A DNA stretch of 64,000 nucleotides, taken from positions 310,001-374,000 of the forward strand of contig NZ_JAUZQD010000003.1 in NCBI RefSeq assembly GCF_030709675.1, in the 5' to 3' direction. The first letter of the stretch is position 1, and each line of letters starts with the position of its first letter. Below the pieces are notes generated by a model. That model was not told where the DNA came from and made no database searches. It saw nothing but the letters and a program-made list of their open reading frames with translations. The position numbers were made by a program, and so were the translations under genes. Source of the stretch: Symbioplanes lichenis. Its GTDB lineage: Bacteria > Actinomycetota > Actinomycetes > Mycobacteriales > Micromonosporaceae. Shown here one piece after another: positions 29,194 through 37,437 of this stretch.

Positions 29194-31974
29194 CTACGGT
29201 GGATGGCGCCGGGCGGCGACCAGGGCGGCCAGCTCGACGCGGCGTTTGATCGTCAGCTTGACGAAGATCTTGCGCAGGTGGCTGTCCACAGTGTGCCGCG
29301 ACAGGAAAAGCTGCGTGGCCACCTGGCTGTTGGTGAGACCGCCGGCCACGAGCAGGGCGACGCGTTCCTCGGCCGGCGACAGCTCGGGCAGCAGACGTGG
29401 CGGGACAGCCTTGCCGTCCGGCGGCGTCATGCGCCAGGCGCCGAGACGTTCCTCGAGCTGCCGGCGGGCCCCGTCGGCGCCGCAGTCGGTGACGATGCTC
29501 AGCGACTCGTCGTACCAGCTCTCCAGGACCGCGCGATCCTCGGTGTCCTGCCCGGCGGCGGCCGCGTCGGCCAGGGCCGCGGCCACGGCCAGGGGACGGC
29601 CGGCGTGCCGGAACTCCTCGACGGCGCGCCGCAGCCGTACGGTGTCGCCCTGCACCAAGCCGGCCGCGTGAGCCGCCGCACCGGCCGCCGAGCGCGAGCC
29701 GGGGTTGCGACGGGACAACTCCGCCGCCGCTTCGGATACCGTGGCGGCCTGATCGGGATCCCCGGCGGCGAGCGCCACCCCGGCCAATGTCGCCGCGGCG
29801 CCGGGATCCTGCACGAGCAGGGCGAGGCGGTGCGGAAGCGCTTCGTACAGGCCGGTCAGCAGCCCGTACGCGGCCTCTTCGTCGGCGGTGGCGTGCAGGT
29901 AGACGGCCTCGGACCACACCACGTCCTCGGGGGCGGCCGTGATGCCCGACGCGATGAAGGCGCGCATCCGGGTGAGCTGGGCGTTGGCGGCCACGAGATC
30001 GCCGCGCAGCACCGAGATCCGGGACAGGGCACCGAGCAACGGGACGGCCAGCTGGTATGCGGTGAGGCGCTCGGCGGTCTCCACGCCGGCGTCCGCTTCG
30101 GCGGCGGCCTCGTCGAGGTTACCCCGGGCGGTCAGCAGCGCGGTGCGGTAGTAGTGCCACAGCGGCTTGTCCCAGGCCGTGCCGAGCGCGTCGGCCTCGG
30201 TGCTGCCCCGCAGCAGGGTCTGCTCGGCGCCGGTGAAGTCGTCGAGGCTCGTCTGGGCGCTGGCCAGCCAGATCCGGGGGTGGCGGTGGCGGGCATGGCC
30301 GCGAGCCTGGTCGGCCAGGCGGGTGGCGGTCGCCGCGTGGGCGTACGCGTCGTCCATGCGCCCTTCGGCCTGGGCGGCCAGGCTGCGGGCGGTCAGGCCG
30401 AACACCGCCGCCCCGAACTCGCCGCCCTCGCGTCCCAGCTCGTCGGAGGCCCGTCCGTCGGCGTCGGCCCCGGCGAGATCGTCGGTGTAGACCCGGGCGT
30501 GGGCCCGGATGGCGTGCAGCCGAGCGCGGGTTCCCGTGGTGATCGCTTCAAGACCAAGAGCGCGTTCGGCGTACGCGACCGCGGTCTCATTGTGTCCGGC
30601 GTGCTTGAACGCCTCGGCCAGGCCGAGCAGCAGCTTGGCTTCCGTCTCGGCGTCCAGGCCGGCGGCGAGGGCCTGTTCGCCCAGCTCGCGGGCCTTGTCG
30701 AGGCGGGCGGCGGAGGCGAGCAGCCCGACGGCCTCGGCGACCAGCGGCGTCCGCTTCGGATCATGGGCGCCGAGCGTGTCCAGGGCGTGGACCATAAGAT
30801 CCGCCGCCGTCGCCGGGGCGGCCACGGCGACCTCCCGGGCGGCGGTGCTGAGCATCGTCACGGCCTCGCCGGTGCCGTCCCGGCCGCTGCGCAGCAGGTG
30901 CTCGGCCACTTCGAGCGCCGGGCGCCCCTCGTCGCGGGCGATCTCGGCGGCGGTGCGATGCAGCTGTTCACGTACGGCATGGGGAAGGTTGTTGCGCACG
31001 GCCTGGCGTACCAGATCATGGGTGAAGGTCAGCCCGTCACCGTCAGTGAGAAAGTCGCCGAGAGCTTGGCGCAACAGGGGGTAGAGAGCCGTGCTCGGGC
31101 GGCCGGTGAGCCGGGCCGCGGCCGCCATGCCGAACGGGCGGTCGAGCACCGACGTGGCGCGGACCAGCCACTGGGCGTCCTCGGACAGACTGGTCAGGAC
31201 GTTCTCGACGGTGTCCATGAAGCTCGACGGCAGCTCGTCGCCGGTCACCGTGGCCCGCCCGGCCTGCATGAGCACCTGATGGCTCGCCCGCAGCGCCCGC
31301 ATCAGCTGGGTGACGCGCAGCGGGATGCCGCCGCAGCTGCCGGCCAGCGCGAGCACGGTGTTGTCCACGTCGGCGCCGAGCACGTCGGCGCTGAGCTCGG
31401 CCACCGCCGCCTCAGCCAAGATCGGCACGTTGATGCTGGTGGCGTGGTGCCCGGCGAGCCAGTCGAGCGTCTGCATCCCCGGCGTGGCGTCACCGTCCGG
31501 GCGTCCCGCGAGCAGCCAGCGCACGGGCGCCGAGGCAAGGGCAGGGACCAGCTCGCGTACGGCCAGAGCGCTCAGCTCGTCCATCCACTGCGCGTCGTCG
31601 ATCACGATCAGCAGCGGCTGGCGTGCGGCGAAGTCCTCGAGCGCGGTGCGCAGGCGGTCGATGGTCCGGAACGGCTCCTCGCCCCGGGCACTCTCGAACA
31701 GCCAGCCGAACTCGGGCGCCTCCTGAGTGCACGTCCGGAGCGCTCCCGCCAGCGTGACCAGGGGCGCGGCGAGGTCGAGCTTGAACGCCTCACGGTGGGC
31801 GACCGCCACGTCGAGTTCCGCGGCCAGTGCCACGGTGGCCCGGAGCAGGTGCGACTTGCCGACGCCGGCCAGGCCCCGCAGCACCAGGCAGCCGCCGGCG
31901 CCCGCCGCCGTGTCGGCCAGGGCGGCACGAAGGGCGGAAAGCTCTCCGTCACGGCCGAATGTGTGCTCGCTCAG
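29194..31974 (-). CDS. LAL-type LuxR regulator with probable CTG start
   Basis: Large ATP-binding LuxR regulator of about 926 residues. The open frame has no ATG, GTG or TTG before the conserved N-terminus. CTG 31974 begins (M)SEHTFGRDGELSALRAAL, the expected first residues of the family, with GGGAG 6 bases upstream. The first GTG (31884) lies just before Walker A and would delete strand 1. Walker A is GLAGVGKSHLL, Walker B LLIVIDDAQWMDEL; a TPR-like middle and a C-terminal HTH (LSPAEERVALLVAGGLTNSQ, FLSRHTVDSHLRKIF) follow. LAL proteins commonly activate antibiotic clusters. It sits between phzE and the monooxygenase, so a pathway-specific role is likely. Confidence 0.85.
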   Translation of the reverse strand: MSEHTFGRDGELSALRAALADTAAGAGGCLVLRGLAGVGKSHLLRATVALAAELDVAVAHREAFKLDLAAPLVTLAGALRTCTQEAPEFGWLFESARGEEPFRTIDRLRTALEDFAARQPLLIVIDDAQWMDELSALAVRELVPALASAPVRWLLAGRPDGDATPGMQTLDWLAGHHATSINVPILAEAAVAELSADVLGADVDNTVLALAGSCGGIPLRVTQLMRALRASHQVLMQAGRATVTGDELPSSFMDTVENVLTSLSEDAQWLVRATSVLDRPFGMAAAARLTGRPSTALYPLLRQALGDFLTDGDGLTFTHDLVRQAVRNNLPHAVREQLHRTAAEIARDEGRPALEVAEHLLRSGRDGTGEAVTMLSTAAREVAVAAPATAADLMVHALDTLGAHDPKRTPLVAEAVGLLASAARLDKARELGEQALAAGLDAETEAKLLLGLAEAFKHAGHNETAVAYAERALGLEAITTGTRARLHAIRAHARVYTDDLAGADADGRASDELGREGGEFGAAVFGLTARSLAAQAEGRMDDAYAHAATATRLADQARGHARHRHPRIWLASAQTSLDDFTGAEQTLLRGSTEADALGTAWDKPLWHYYRTALLTARGNLDEAAAEADAGVETAERLTAYQLAVPLLGALSRISVLRGDLVAANAQLTRMRAFIASGITAAPEDVVWSEAVYLHATADEEAAYGLLTGLYEALPHRLALLVQDPGAAATLAGVALAAGDPDQAATVSEAAAELSRRNPGSRSAAGAAAHAAGLVQGDTVRLRRAVEEFRHAGRPLAVAAALADAAAAGQDTEDRAVLESWYDESLSIVTDCGADGARRQLEERLGAWRMTPPDGKAVPPRLLPELSPAEERVALLVAGGLTNSQVATQLFLSRHTVDSHLRKIFVKLTIKRRVELAALVAARRHPP

Positions 31975-32173
31975 GACCGGCTCCCAGTGTCCGACGTTTC
32001 TGCGGTCGTGCGGTGGTTGGCGTTTTCCGGCTTGTCGGCGGTGCGGCTTCTCCGGTGTGCCGGTTCTCGGGGTACCCGGGCGATTCTGTCCGTTTTCGAT
32101 GATCCACTGAAGACCCGTTCGGACGGTTCCCCGGCTCTGTCCGGAGCCGGTTACGGGCCGGATGATTTTTCTA

Positions 32174-34651
32174 TCACCGCACGGTCAGACGTGCATCCTC
32201 GCCGGATCGGACCGCCGGGTGGACGGAATTCCTGTCCGTCAAGGCGCCGGCCAGCATGCCTCTGAGCAGGTCGGGGCCATGCTCGGTGAGCACCGACTCC
32301 ACGTGGAACTGCGCGGATCGGATCCCAGGGCCGGCGAGCGCGTGCACGGTGCCCGATGCGGGATCCCGCACCACCCGCACTGGACTCGTGACCAGCGGAC
32401 TGTCCAGAATGTCGCCCGCGCTGACGGCGGCGAACGAGTTGTAGAACCCGACCGAGTACCGCCGGCCGCCGAGCGTGACATCGGCGCGGACGCCCTGTGC
32501 AGGTTCACTCTTACGGGTGATGAGCAAGCCGAGTTGCGCAGCGAGAACCTGATGACCAAGACAGACCGCTACGAGCGGGGTACGGGCGGCGAGCAGTGAT
32601 CGGGCGAGTCTGTGCAGCCGGTCGACCCGGGGATCGTGGCGGTCGAGCGGGTCGCCGGGGCCGGGGCCGAGCAGCACGACGTCGGCGCTGGTGGACGTGG
32701 CCGGGGTGCACGAGGCGGAGGAGCAGCTCGCGGCGGCGGAGTCCGGGGGCACGGTGTCACGCCGGCTCTGCGCGTCGATGTGGACGCCCGGGGGCGCGGT
32801 GTCACGCCAGTTCTCAACGTATCCGCTGCTCCGCCGCGTCTCGGGTTGCCGGCAGTCGATGCCGATACTCGAGGGCACGGTGTCACGCCAGCTTCGGACG
32901 TGGACGTGGGCGCCGAGGCTTTCGGCCATGCGGGCGAGCATCTGTGTGAAGTCGTCGCCGGCGTCGATGATCAGGAGTCGCGTGTTCTCGAGCATCGTTG
33001 CGGGCGGCGACTCGGTGTGTGGACCTTGGCGGGTGTGGCGTGGATCCGGGGCGCCGGCGTGTGGTTCTTGGGTTGCGTGGAGTGGATCCGGGGCGCCGGC
33101 GTGTGGTTCTTGGGCCGCGTCGCGTGGATCCGGGGCGCCGGCGTGTGGTTCTTGGGTTGCGTGGTGGCGGTTGGGGGCGCCGGCGTGTGGCTCTTGGGTC
33201 GCATGTCGTGGATTTGAGACGCCGGTGCGTAGCTTCGGAGTCGTGTGTCGTGGACCTGACGTCGGCGCGTCGTCGGCGGTGGGGAGCCAGAAGCGGGAGA
33301 GGCCCGCGTTGCGTTCGCGCAGCTGGTGGCGTACGGCGGATGTGATCAAGGTTTGGGGGGTTGGTGTGGTGTCGGCCTGGTCGCCGCGCAGGCCGGCCAG
33401 CAGAGCGGCGGCCTTGGCGTGGGTCTCACGGGCCTCGGCGCGTGGATCGGAGCCGCGGACCAGCGTCGCCCCCACGCCGGCCGTCACCTGACCGTCCGCG
33501 GTGATCTCGGCCGTGCGGATCAGGAGCACCGAATCGAGGTCGCCGGGGCTGCTCAGGGCCAGCACGCCGCCATAGATCCCGCGCGCCGACCCTTCGTGCG
33601 TGGCGATCACTTCGCAGGCGCGCGCCACCGGGCTGCCTGTCACCGTCGGGGCGGGCGTGGTGAGACGTAGGACCTCGGCCGGCGTGCGGCTGGTCGGGCC
33701 GGAGATCAGGTATTCGGTGTGCGCGAGGCGGGACATCACCCGCAGCCGCGGCCCGTCGACCCGGGGCAGGCCGCGGTCGCACACCCGGGCCATCATCTTG
33801 AGCTCCTCGTCGAGCACCATGAGCAGCTCGCCGGTCTCCTTGCCGTCGGCCAGAAACCGCTCGAGCCCGCCGGGATCCGCCCCGCCCGGCGGGAAACGCC
33901 AGGTGCCGCTGATCGGATTCATCACCGCCCGGCCACCCCGCAACCGCACGTGACACTCGGGTGACATGCCCGCGACGGTACGGCCGCCGACGTGCACCAC
34001 GAACGTCCAGTACGCGCCCCGCTCGGCCAGCAGGAACCGCCGGAACAATGCGCGCGCCGCATCGGCCGACCAGTCGTCGTACCGCGCCCGGAGCGTCCGC
34101 CGAAGCACGAAATTGGATCCGTCGCCGCGCGCGATGTTCCCGCTGATCACATCTTGAACCAGGGCCTCGTACTCGGCGTCGCTCCGATCGAACCCCTGCA
34201 CCTCCAGCCGGGGCACCGCCACGGGCAGCCGCCGCACCGCCTCCGCGACCGTCATCTCCGTCCGCCCGGTCACCGTCAGCACCGTCGCCGGCGCCCCCGT
34301 GTCGCCGGCCAGGTTCCGATAGGGCAGCAGCGTCAGCGTCTCCCGTTCGCCGGGGGCGATGGTGTCTGTGTGTCCCCGCTCGCTGGATGCGTCGGTGGGC
34401 TCGCGGTTGCCCGCTGCGTCGGTGGGCTCGCGGTTGCCCGCTGCGTCGGTGGGCTCGCACTCGTCCGAGCTGTCCGCGGACTCGCGCTTGCCGGGGACGA
34501 CCTCGGGCCCTCGCTTGCTGACGGCGCCGGTGGGCTCGCGCCCATCCGTGGCGTTCGTCGGCTCCCGGTCGCCGGGCGCGTCGGCGGGCTCGCACGTCAG
34601 CAGCTCGACCCGGTCGGGTGCCCTCCGCAGCAGGGCAAACGCGTTCGTCAT
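32174..34651 (-). CDS. phzE: PhzE-type 2-amino-2-deoxyisochorismate synthase with three repeat inserts
   Basis: 825-residue fused chorismate-amination enzyme. The TrpE-like part (about residues 99-440) has GMSPECHVRL, VMNPISGTWR, GIYGGVLALSS and LDSVLLIRTAEI. The glutamine amidotransferase part (about 555-800) has LLGPGPGDPLDRHDP, VCLGHQVLAAQLGL (nucleophile Cys) and SAQFHVES (His/Glu). GPGPGDP-x-D and CLGHQ resemble PhzE more than TrpEG; the PhzD and dehydrogenase partners support ADIC as product. Tandem repeats are inserted at residues about 28-98 (30-bp units), 461-548 (42-bp units in the domain linker) and 581-638 (inside the amidotransferase domain, before GPGPGDP). Divergent from griI over a 123-bp promoter region. 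No clear ribosome site. Confidence 0.88.
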   Translation of the reverse strand: MTNAFALLRRAPDRVELLTCEPADAPGDREPTNATDGREPTGAVSKRGPEVVPGKRESADSSDECEPTDAAGNREPTDAAGNREPTDASSERGHTDTIAPGERETLTLLPYRNLAGDTGAPATVLTVTGRTEMTVAEAVRRLPVAVPRLEVQGFDRSDAEYEALVQDVISGNIARGDGSNFVLRRTLRARYDDWSADAARALFRRFLLAERGAYWTFVVHVGGRTVAGMSPECHVRLRGGRAVMNPISGTWRFPPGGADPGGLERFLADGKETGELLMVLDEELKMMARVCDRGLPRVDGPRLRVMSRLAHTEYLISGPTSRTPAEVLRLTTPAPTVTGSPVARACEVIATHEGSARGIYGGVLALSSPGDLDSVLLIRTAEITADGQVTAGVGATLVRGSDPRAEARETHAKAAALLAGLRGDQADTTPTPQTLITSAVRHQLRERNAGLSRFWLPTADDAPTSGPRHTTPKLRTGVSNPRHATQEPHAGAPNRHHATQEPHAGAPDPRDAAQEPHAGAPDPLHATQEPHAGAPDPRHTRQGPHTESPPATMLENTRLLIIDAGDDFTQMLARMAESLGAHVHVRSWRDTVPSSIGIDCRQPETRRSSGYVENWRDTAPPGVHIDAQSRRDTVPPDSAAASCSSASCTPATSTSADVVLLGPGPGDPLDRHDPRVDRLHRLARSLLAARTPLVAVCLGHQVLAAQLGLLITRKSEPAQGVRADVTLGGRRYSVGFYNSFAAVSAGDILDSPLVTSPVRVVRDPASGTVHALAGPGIRSAQFHVESVLTEHGPDLLRGMLAGALTDRNSVHPAVRSGEDARLTVR
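32740..32910. repeat. In-frame repeat inside the PhzE amidotransferase domain
   Basis: CGGTGTCACGCC recurs three times at 48-66-base spacing, encoding W/R-RDT-V/A-PP segments between strand 2 and the oxyanion GPGPGDP motif. Confidence 0.7.
33010..33270. repeat. 42-bp in-frame minisatellite in the PhzE linker
   Basis: Five to six copies of a unit encoding RHATQEPHAGAPDP; the three central copies are nearly identical in DNA (GTGGATCCGGGGCGCCGGCG core), which suggests recent amplification. Confidence 0.88.
34360..34570. repeat. 30-bp in-frame minisatellite near the PhzE N-terminus
   Basis: Six or seven copies encoding NREPTDAAG-like decapeptides; two adjacent copies are identical. Confidence 0.85.
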
Positions 34652-34681
34652 GACAGCAGGGTCGCGTGTGCGGCGCGGTGC

Positions 34682-34710
34682 CCGGTACCTACCGAAACGA
34701 GTAGTACCGG
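34682..34710. promoter_or_regulatory. Inverted repeat in the phzE/griI divergent promoter
   Basis: CCGGTAC (34682-34688) and GTACCGG (34704-34710) are exact inverted copies; allowing one extra base the match extends to CCGGTAC(C)TAC / GTAGTACCGG around an 8-base AT-richer centre. Candidate binding site for one of the two LuxR regulators or the TetR-like protein. Confidence 0.5.
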
Positions 34711-34774
34711 TCGTCCGCGCCCGTCCCTAGCGTCGGAAGCGACTTCCACTCCTGCTTTCGCGGAAGGCTCTGAC

Positions 34775-36094
34775 ATGGAGGACACCATCCCGTTCGCCCG
34801 GCGCCTGCGACTCCGCCGGCTGTCCCGCCGCGACGGTCCAGGCCTGCTCGTGGTGCCACTCGACCACGCCATCGGCAGCGGGCCGCTCGCTCAGCTCGGA
34901 CACGCCGGCAGCGGGCCGCTCGCTCACGTCGACCGTGCCGCCGGTGGTCCGTTCGCTCACTCGGAGCGTGTCGCCGGTGGGTCGTTCGCTCACTCGGAGC
35001 GTGTCGCCGGTGGGTCGTTCGCTCACTTCGACCGTGCCGCAGGAGGGGGGCCCGTCGCTGGCCTCGACCGCGGCGTCAACGCCGGATCGCTCACCGCTTC
35101 CGACGACCGCATGGGAGCTGGATCGCTCGCCGGCCCCGAGCATGGCGGCAGTGTCGGCCCGCTCACTCATCCCGATCACGGCGTCGGTGGCGGCCCGGTC
35201 GCCCGCTTGCACCTCGACGGCCTGCTCGCCCAGCTGGAAGCCGCGGGCACCGACGCGGTGATCCTCCACAAGGGCGCCCTGCGTCGCGTGGATCCCGCTC
35301 GCTTCCGCCGCATGTCGCTGGTGCTGCACCTGAACGCGAGCACCGCGCTCGCCCCGGATCCGGACGCGAAGTACCCGGTCGCCACGGTCGCCGAAGCGCT
35401 CAGCCTGGGCGCCACCGCGGTCAGCGTGCACGTCAACATCGGCTCGGCCACCGAGGACAAGCAGATCGCCCATCTGGCCGAGGTCGCCGCCGACTGCGCC
35501 CGCTGGGGAATGCCCCTGCTGGCCATGATGTACGTCCGCCCGCCCGCCTGGGGTCCCGATCGGATCGCTCCCAACGCCGGCCGGCTCACTCCGGATGCTA
35601 GCCGGCTCACTCCGGATGCCAGCCGACTCGCCACGGATGGCAGCCGGCTCGCCCCGGACGTGGGTCGGCTCGCCCCGGACGTGGGTCGGCACGCCCCGGA
35701 CGTGGGCCGGTTCGCTTCGGACGTCAGCCGGCTCGCTCTGGATGGCGGCCGGTTTGCTCGGGACGTCGCCCGGTTCGCTCCGGATCCTGACCAGCTCGCT
35801 CACGCCCTCGCCGTCGCCACCGAACTCGGCGCCGATCTCGTCAAAACCGCTCTGCCGTCGTCACCGGCCGCCGCGGCGCAGGTCATACGCAGTTGCCCGG
35901 TGCCCGTCCTGGCCGCCGGCGGTGCGGTGGACGGCGACAGCCTGGACCGCCTCGCGGTAGCCATGCGCGCGGGCGCCGGCGGCATCGCGGCCGGCCGGCT
36001 CGTCTTCACCGCCCCCGACCCCGGCGCCATGGCCCGCCGGCTCGCAGAACTCGTCTCGTCCTCTTCCCGCGCCCCGGAGGTGCTCGTCGGATGA
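34775..36094 (+). CDS. griI: GriI-type C7 aldolase (DhnA family) with two repeat inserts
   Basis: Class I aldolase of the DhnA/ADH-synthase family, expected to join aspartate-4-semialdehyde with a triose phosphate to the C7N precursor, as GriI does for 3-amino-4-hydroxybenzoate. ATG 34775 has GGAAGG 8 bases upstream. LLVVPLDHAIGSG starts the barrel; GTDAVILHKGALR, VSVHVNIGS and GADLVKTALP (Schiff-base Lys) follow, with VLAAGGAVDGD and GIAAGRLVF. Length 439 against about 270 for the family. Residues about 31-142 (33-bp units, GGSFAHSERVA) and 267-341 (21-bp units, RLAPDVG) are tandem-repeat inserts after strands 1 and 6. ATGA overlap with griH. Confidence 0.87.
   Translation: MEDTIPFARRLRLRRLSRRDGPGLLVVPLDHAIGSGPLAQLGHAGSGPLAHVDRAAGGPFAHSERVAGGSFAHSERVAGGSFAHFDRAAGGGPVAGLDRGVNAGSLTASDDRMGAGSLAGPEHGGSVGPLTHPDHGVGGGPVARLHLDGLLAQLEAAGTDAVILHKGALRRVDPARFRRMSLVLHLNASTALAPDPDAKYPVATVAEALSLGATAVSVHVNIGSATEDKQIAHLAEVAADCARWGMPLLAMMYVRPPAWGPDRIAPNAGRLTPDASRLTPDASRLATDGSRLAPDVGRLAPDVGRHAPDVGRFASDVSRLALDGGRFARDVARFAPDPDQLAHALAVATELGADLVKTALPSSPAAAAQVIRSCPVPVLAAGGAVDGDSLDRLAVAMRAGAGGIAAGRLVFTAPDPGAMARRLAELVSSSSRAPEVLVG
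34865..35200. repeat. 33-bp-type in-frame repeat in griI, insert 1
   Basis: Copies of GTGTCGCCGGTGGGTCGTTC-type units; two adjacent copies are identical, outer copies are diverged. They appear to amplify the native G-P-L-A segment after the DHAIGSG loop. Confidence 0.87.
35575..35795. repeat. 21-bp in-frame repeat in griI, insert 2
   Basis: About ten heptapeptide units R-L/F-x-P-D-x-x. Placed between YVRPPAWGPDRI and the helix before the Schiff-base Lys. Confidence 0.88.
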
Positions 36095-37437
36095 CTCTCT
36101 CACCTGCCCACCACCAGTCTCCGTCTCCCGACAACGCCTCTCCGAACCCGTCACCGTCAACCTCCACTCCGACGTCGACGGTGACCTCGACCTCGGATCC
36201 GGCCTCAGGCGCGACCTCGACGGTGACCTCGACCTCGGATCCGATCTCAGGCTCAACCTCGACGGTGACCTCGACCTCGAACCCGGCCGCAGCACCGGGC
36301 CCGGCACTTTCGGTGGGTTCCTCCGCAGCCGGTGGTTCGTCGCCTGAAGGGAAACAGTGCTGGCTGGATCTGCGTGGCACCGGACACTGGCTCGACGCGG
36401 CGCGCACGGAGGCGATCCATCAGCGCTTCGATGCCGTACTCGCGGATGATCCGGCCGATCTCGAAGGTCTGCCGCCGACCGTCACCCGCGTGCTCGCGCC
36501 GGCCGGGCCGGTTCCCGCCGACCTCGGCGCCGTCGATCTCGTTCTGCTCGCGCCCGACCGGATGCACGAGGCGAAGAGCCATCCCGGCACCCGCTTCGGC
36601 ACGCGCCACGACGTCATCGACCCCGCCACGCTCGAGGCGGCCTGCCGTGCCGTTCGCCACGACGAGTGCACGCTGCTGACTTTCCGCGACCCGACGAACA
36701 TCCCGATGGAGATCGTTCTCGCCGCCGCCGACGGGGCGCCGGGCACGATCATCACGGCTGTGCGCGACGTGCAAGACGCGCGTGTTCATTTGAGCGTTCT
36801 CGAACACGGACCCGATGGCGTCCTGCTGGCCCCGCGCGAACCCGGCGACGCGACTCGCCTGGCCGCCGTCGTGCGGGACCACTCGCCCGACATCGAGCTG
36901 GTCACCCTCACCGTCGACGCCGTCGACCATGCCGGTACGGGCGAGCGCGCCTGCATCGACACGTGCACGTGGCTCCGTCCGGACGAGGGCATCCTGGTCG
37001 GATCGCGCTCCCGAGCCCTGATGCTCTGTGTGAGCGAGACGCACCCGCTGCCGTACATGCCGACCCGTCCGTTCCGCGTGAATGCCGGCGCCGTCATGTC
37101 GTACACGTTGGCGGACCATGAGCACACCCGCTACCTGAGCGAATTGACGGCAGGAAGCACCGTCCTCGCCGTCTCCGCCGACGGGCGCACCCGCCGTGTC
37201 ACGGTCGGCCGGGTCAAGATCGAGACTCGCCCGCTGCTGGCCATCCACGCCACCGCCCCTGACGGCAGCCGAGCCACCCTCATCGTTCAGGACGACTGGC
37301 ACGTCCGAGTCCTCGGCCCCGGCGCTGCTGTTCGCAATTCCACCGACCTCAAGCCGGGCGACCAGATCCTGGGTCACCTCCCCGGCCGCGAACGTCACGT
37401 CGGTTATCCCATCGACGAATTGTGCTACGAGCAATGA
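36091..37437 (+). CDS. griH: GriH-type synthase (3-dehydroquinate synthase II family)
   Basis: 448 residues; ATG 36091 overlaps the griI stop (ATGA) with GGAGG upstream. Domain from about residue 90: KQCWLDLRGTG, FGTRHDVIDPATLEAA, NIPMEIVLAAADGAPG, VGSRSRALMLCVSETHPLPY, FRVNAGAVMSYTL, VGRVKIETRPLLAI. This matches the archaeal-type DHQ synthase II fold used by GriH to turn the C7N aldol product into 3-amino-4-hydroxybenzoate. The first 95 residues are an added Ser/Thr-rich segment, partly a 42-bp tandem repeat, absent from the family. Paired with griI exactly as in the grixazone pathway. Confidence 0.88.
   Translation: MTLSPAHHQSPSPDNASPNPSPSTSTPTSTVTSTSDPASGATSTVTSTSDPISGSTSTVTSTSNPAAAPGPALSVGSSAAGGSSPEGKQCWLDLRGTGHWLDAARTEAIHQRFDAVLADDPADLEGLPPTVTRVLAPAGPVPADLGAVDLVLLAPDRMHEAKSHPGTRFGTRHDVIDPATLEAACRAVRHDECTLLTFRDPTNIPMEIVLAAADGAPGTIITAVRDVQDARVHLSVLEHGPDGVLLAPREPGDATRLAAVVRDHSPDIELVTLTVDAVDHAGTGERACIDTCTWLRPDEGILVGSRSRALMLCVSETHPLPYMPTRPFRVNAGAVMSYTLADHEHTRYLSELTAGSTVLAVSADGRTRRVTVGRVKIETRPLLAIHATAPDGSRATLIVQDDWHVRVLGPGAAVRNSTDLKPGDQILGHLPGRERHVGYPIDELCYEQ
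36165..36295. repeat. 42-bp in-frame repeat in the griH N-terminus
   Basis: Three copies encoding SDPASGATSTVTST with few mismatches. Confidence 0.88.

Noticed and set aside
27409..31974. Diazepinomicin-type cluster
   Set aside because: 3-hydroxyanthranilate from chorismate fits, but no prenyltransferase, mevalonate genes or 3-amino-5-hydroxybenzoate genes are present in the window.
32174..34651. TrpE-TrpG fusion for tryptophan
   Set aside because: The partners are PhzD- and EntA-type enzymes and the amidotransferase motifs look PhzE-like. Anthranilate synthase is not formally excluded without a phylogeny.
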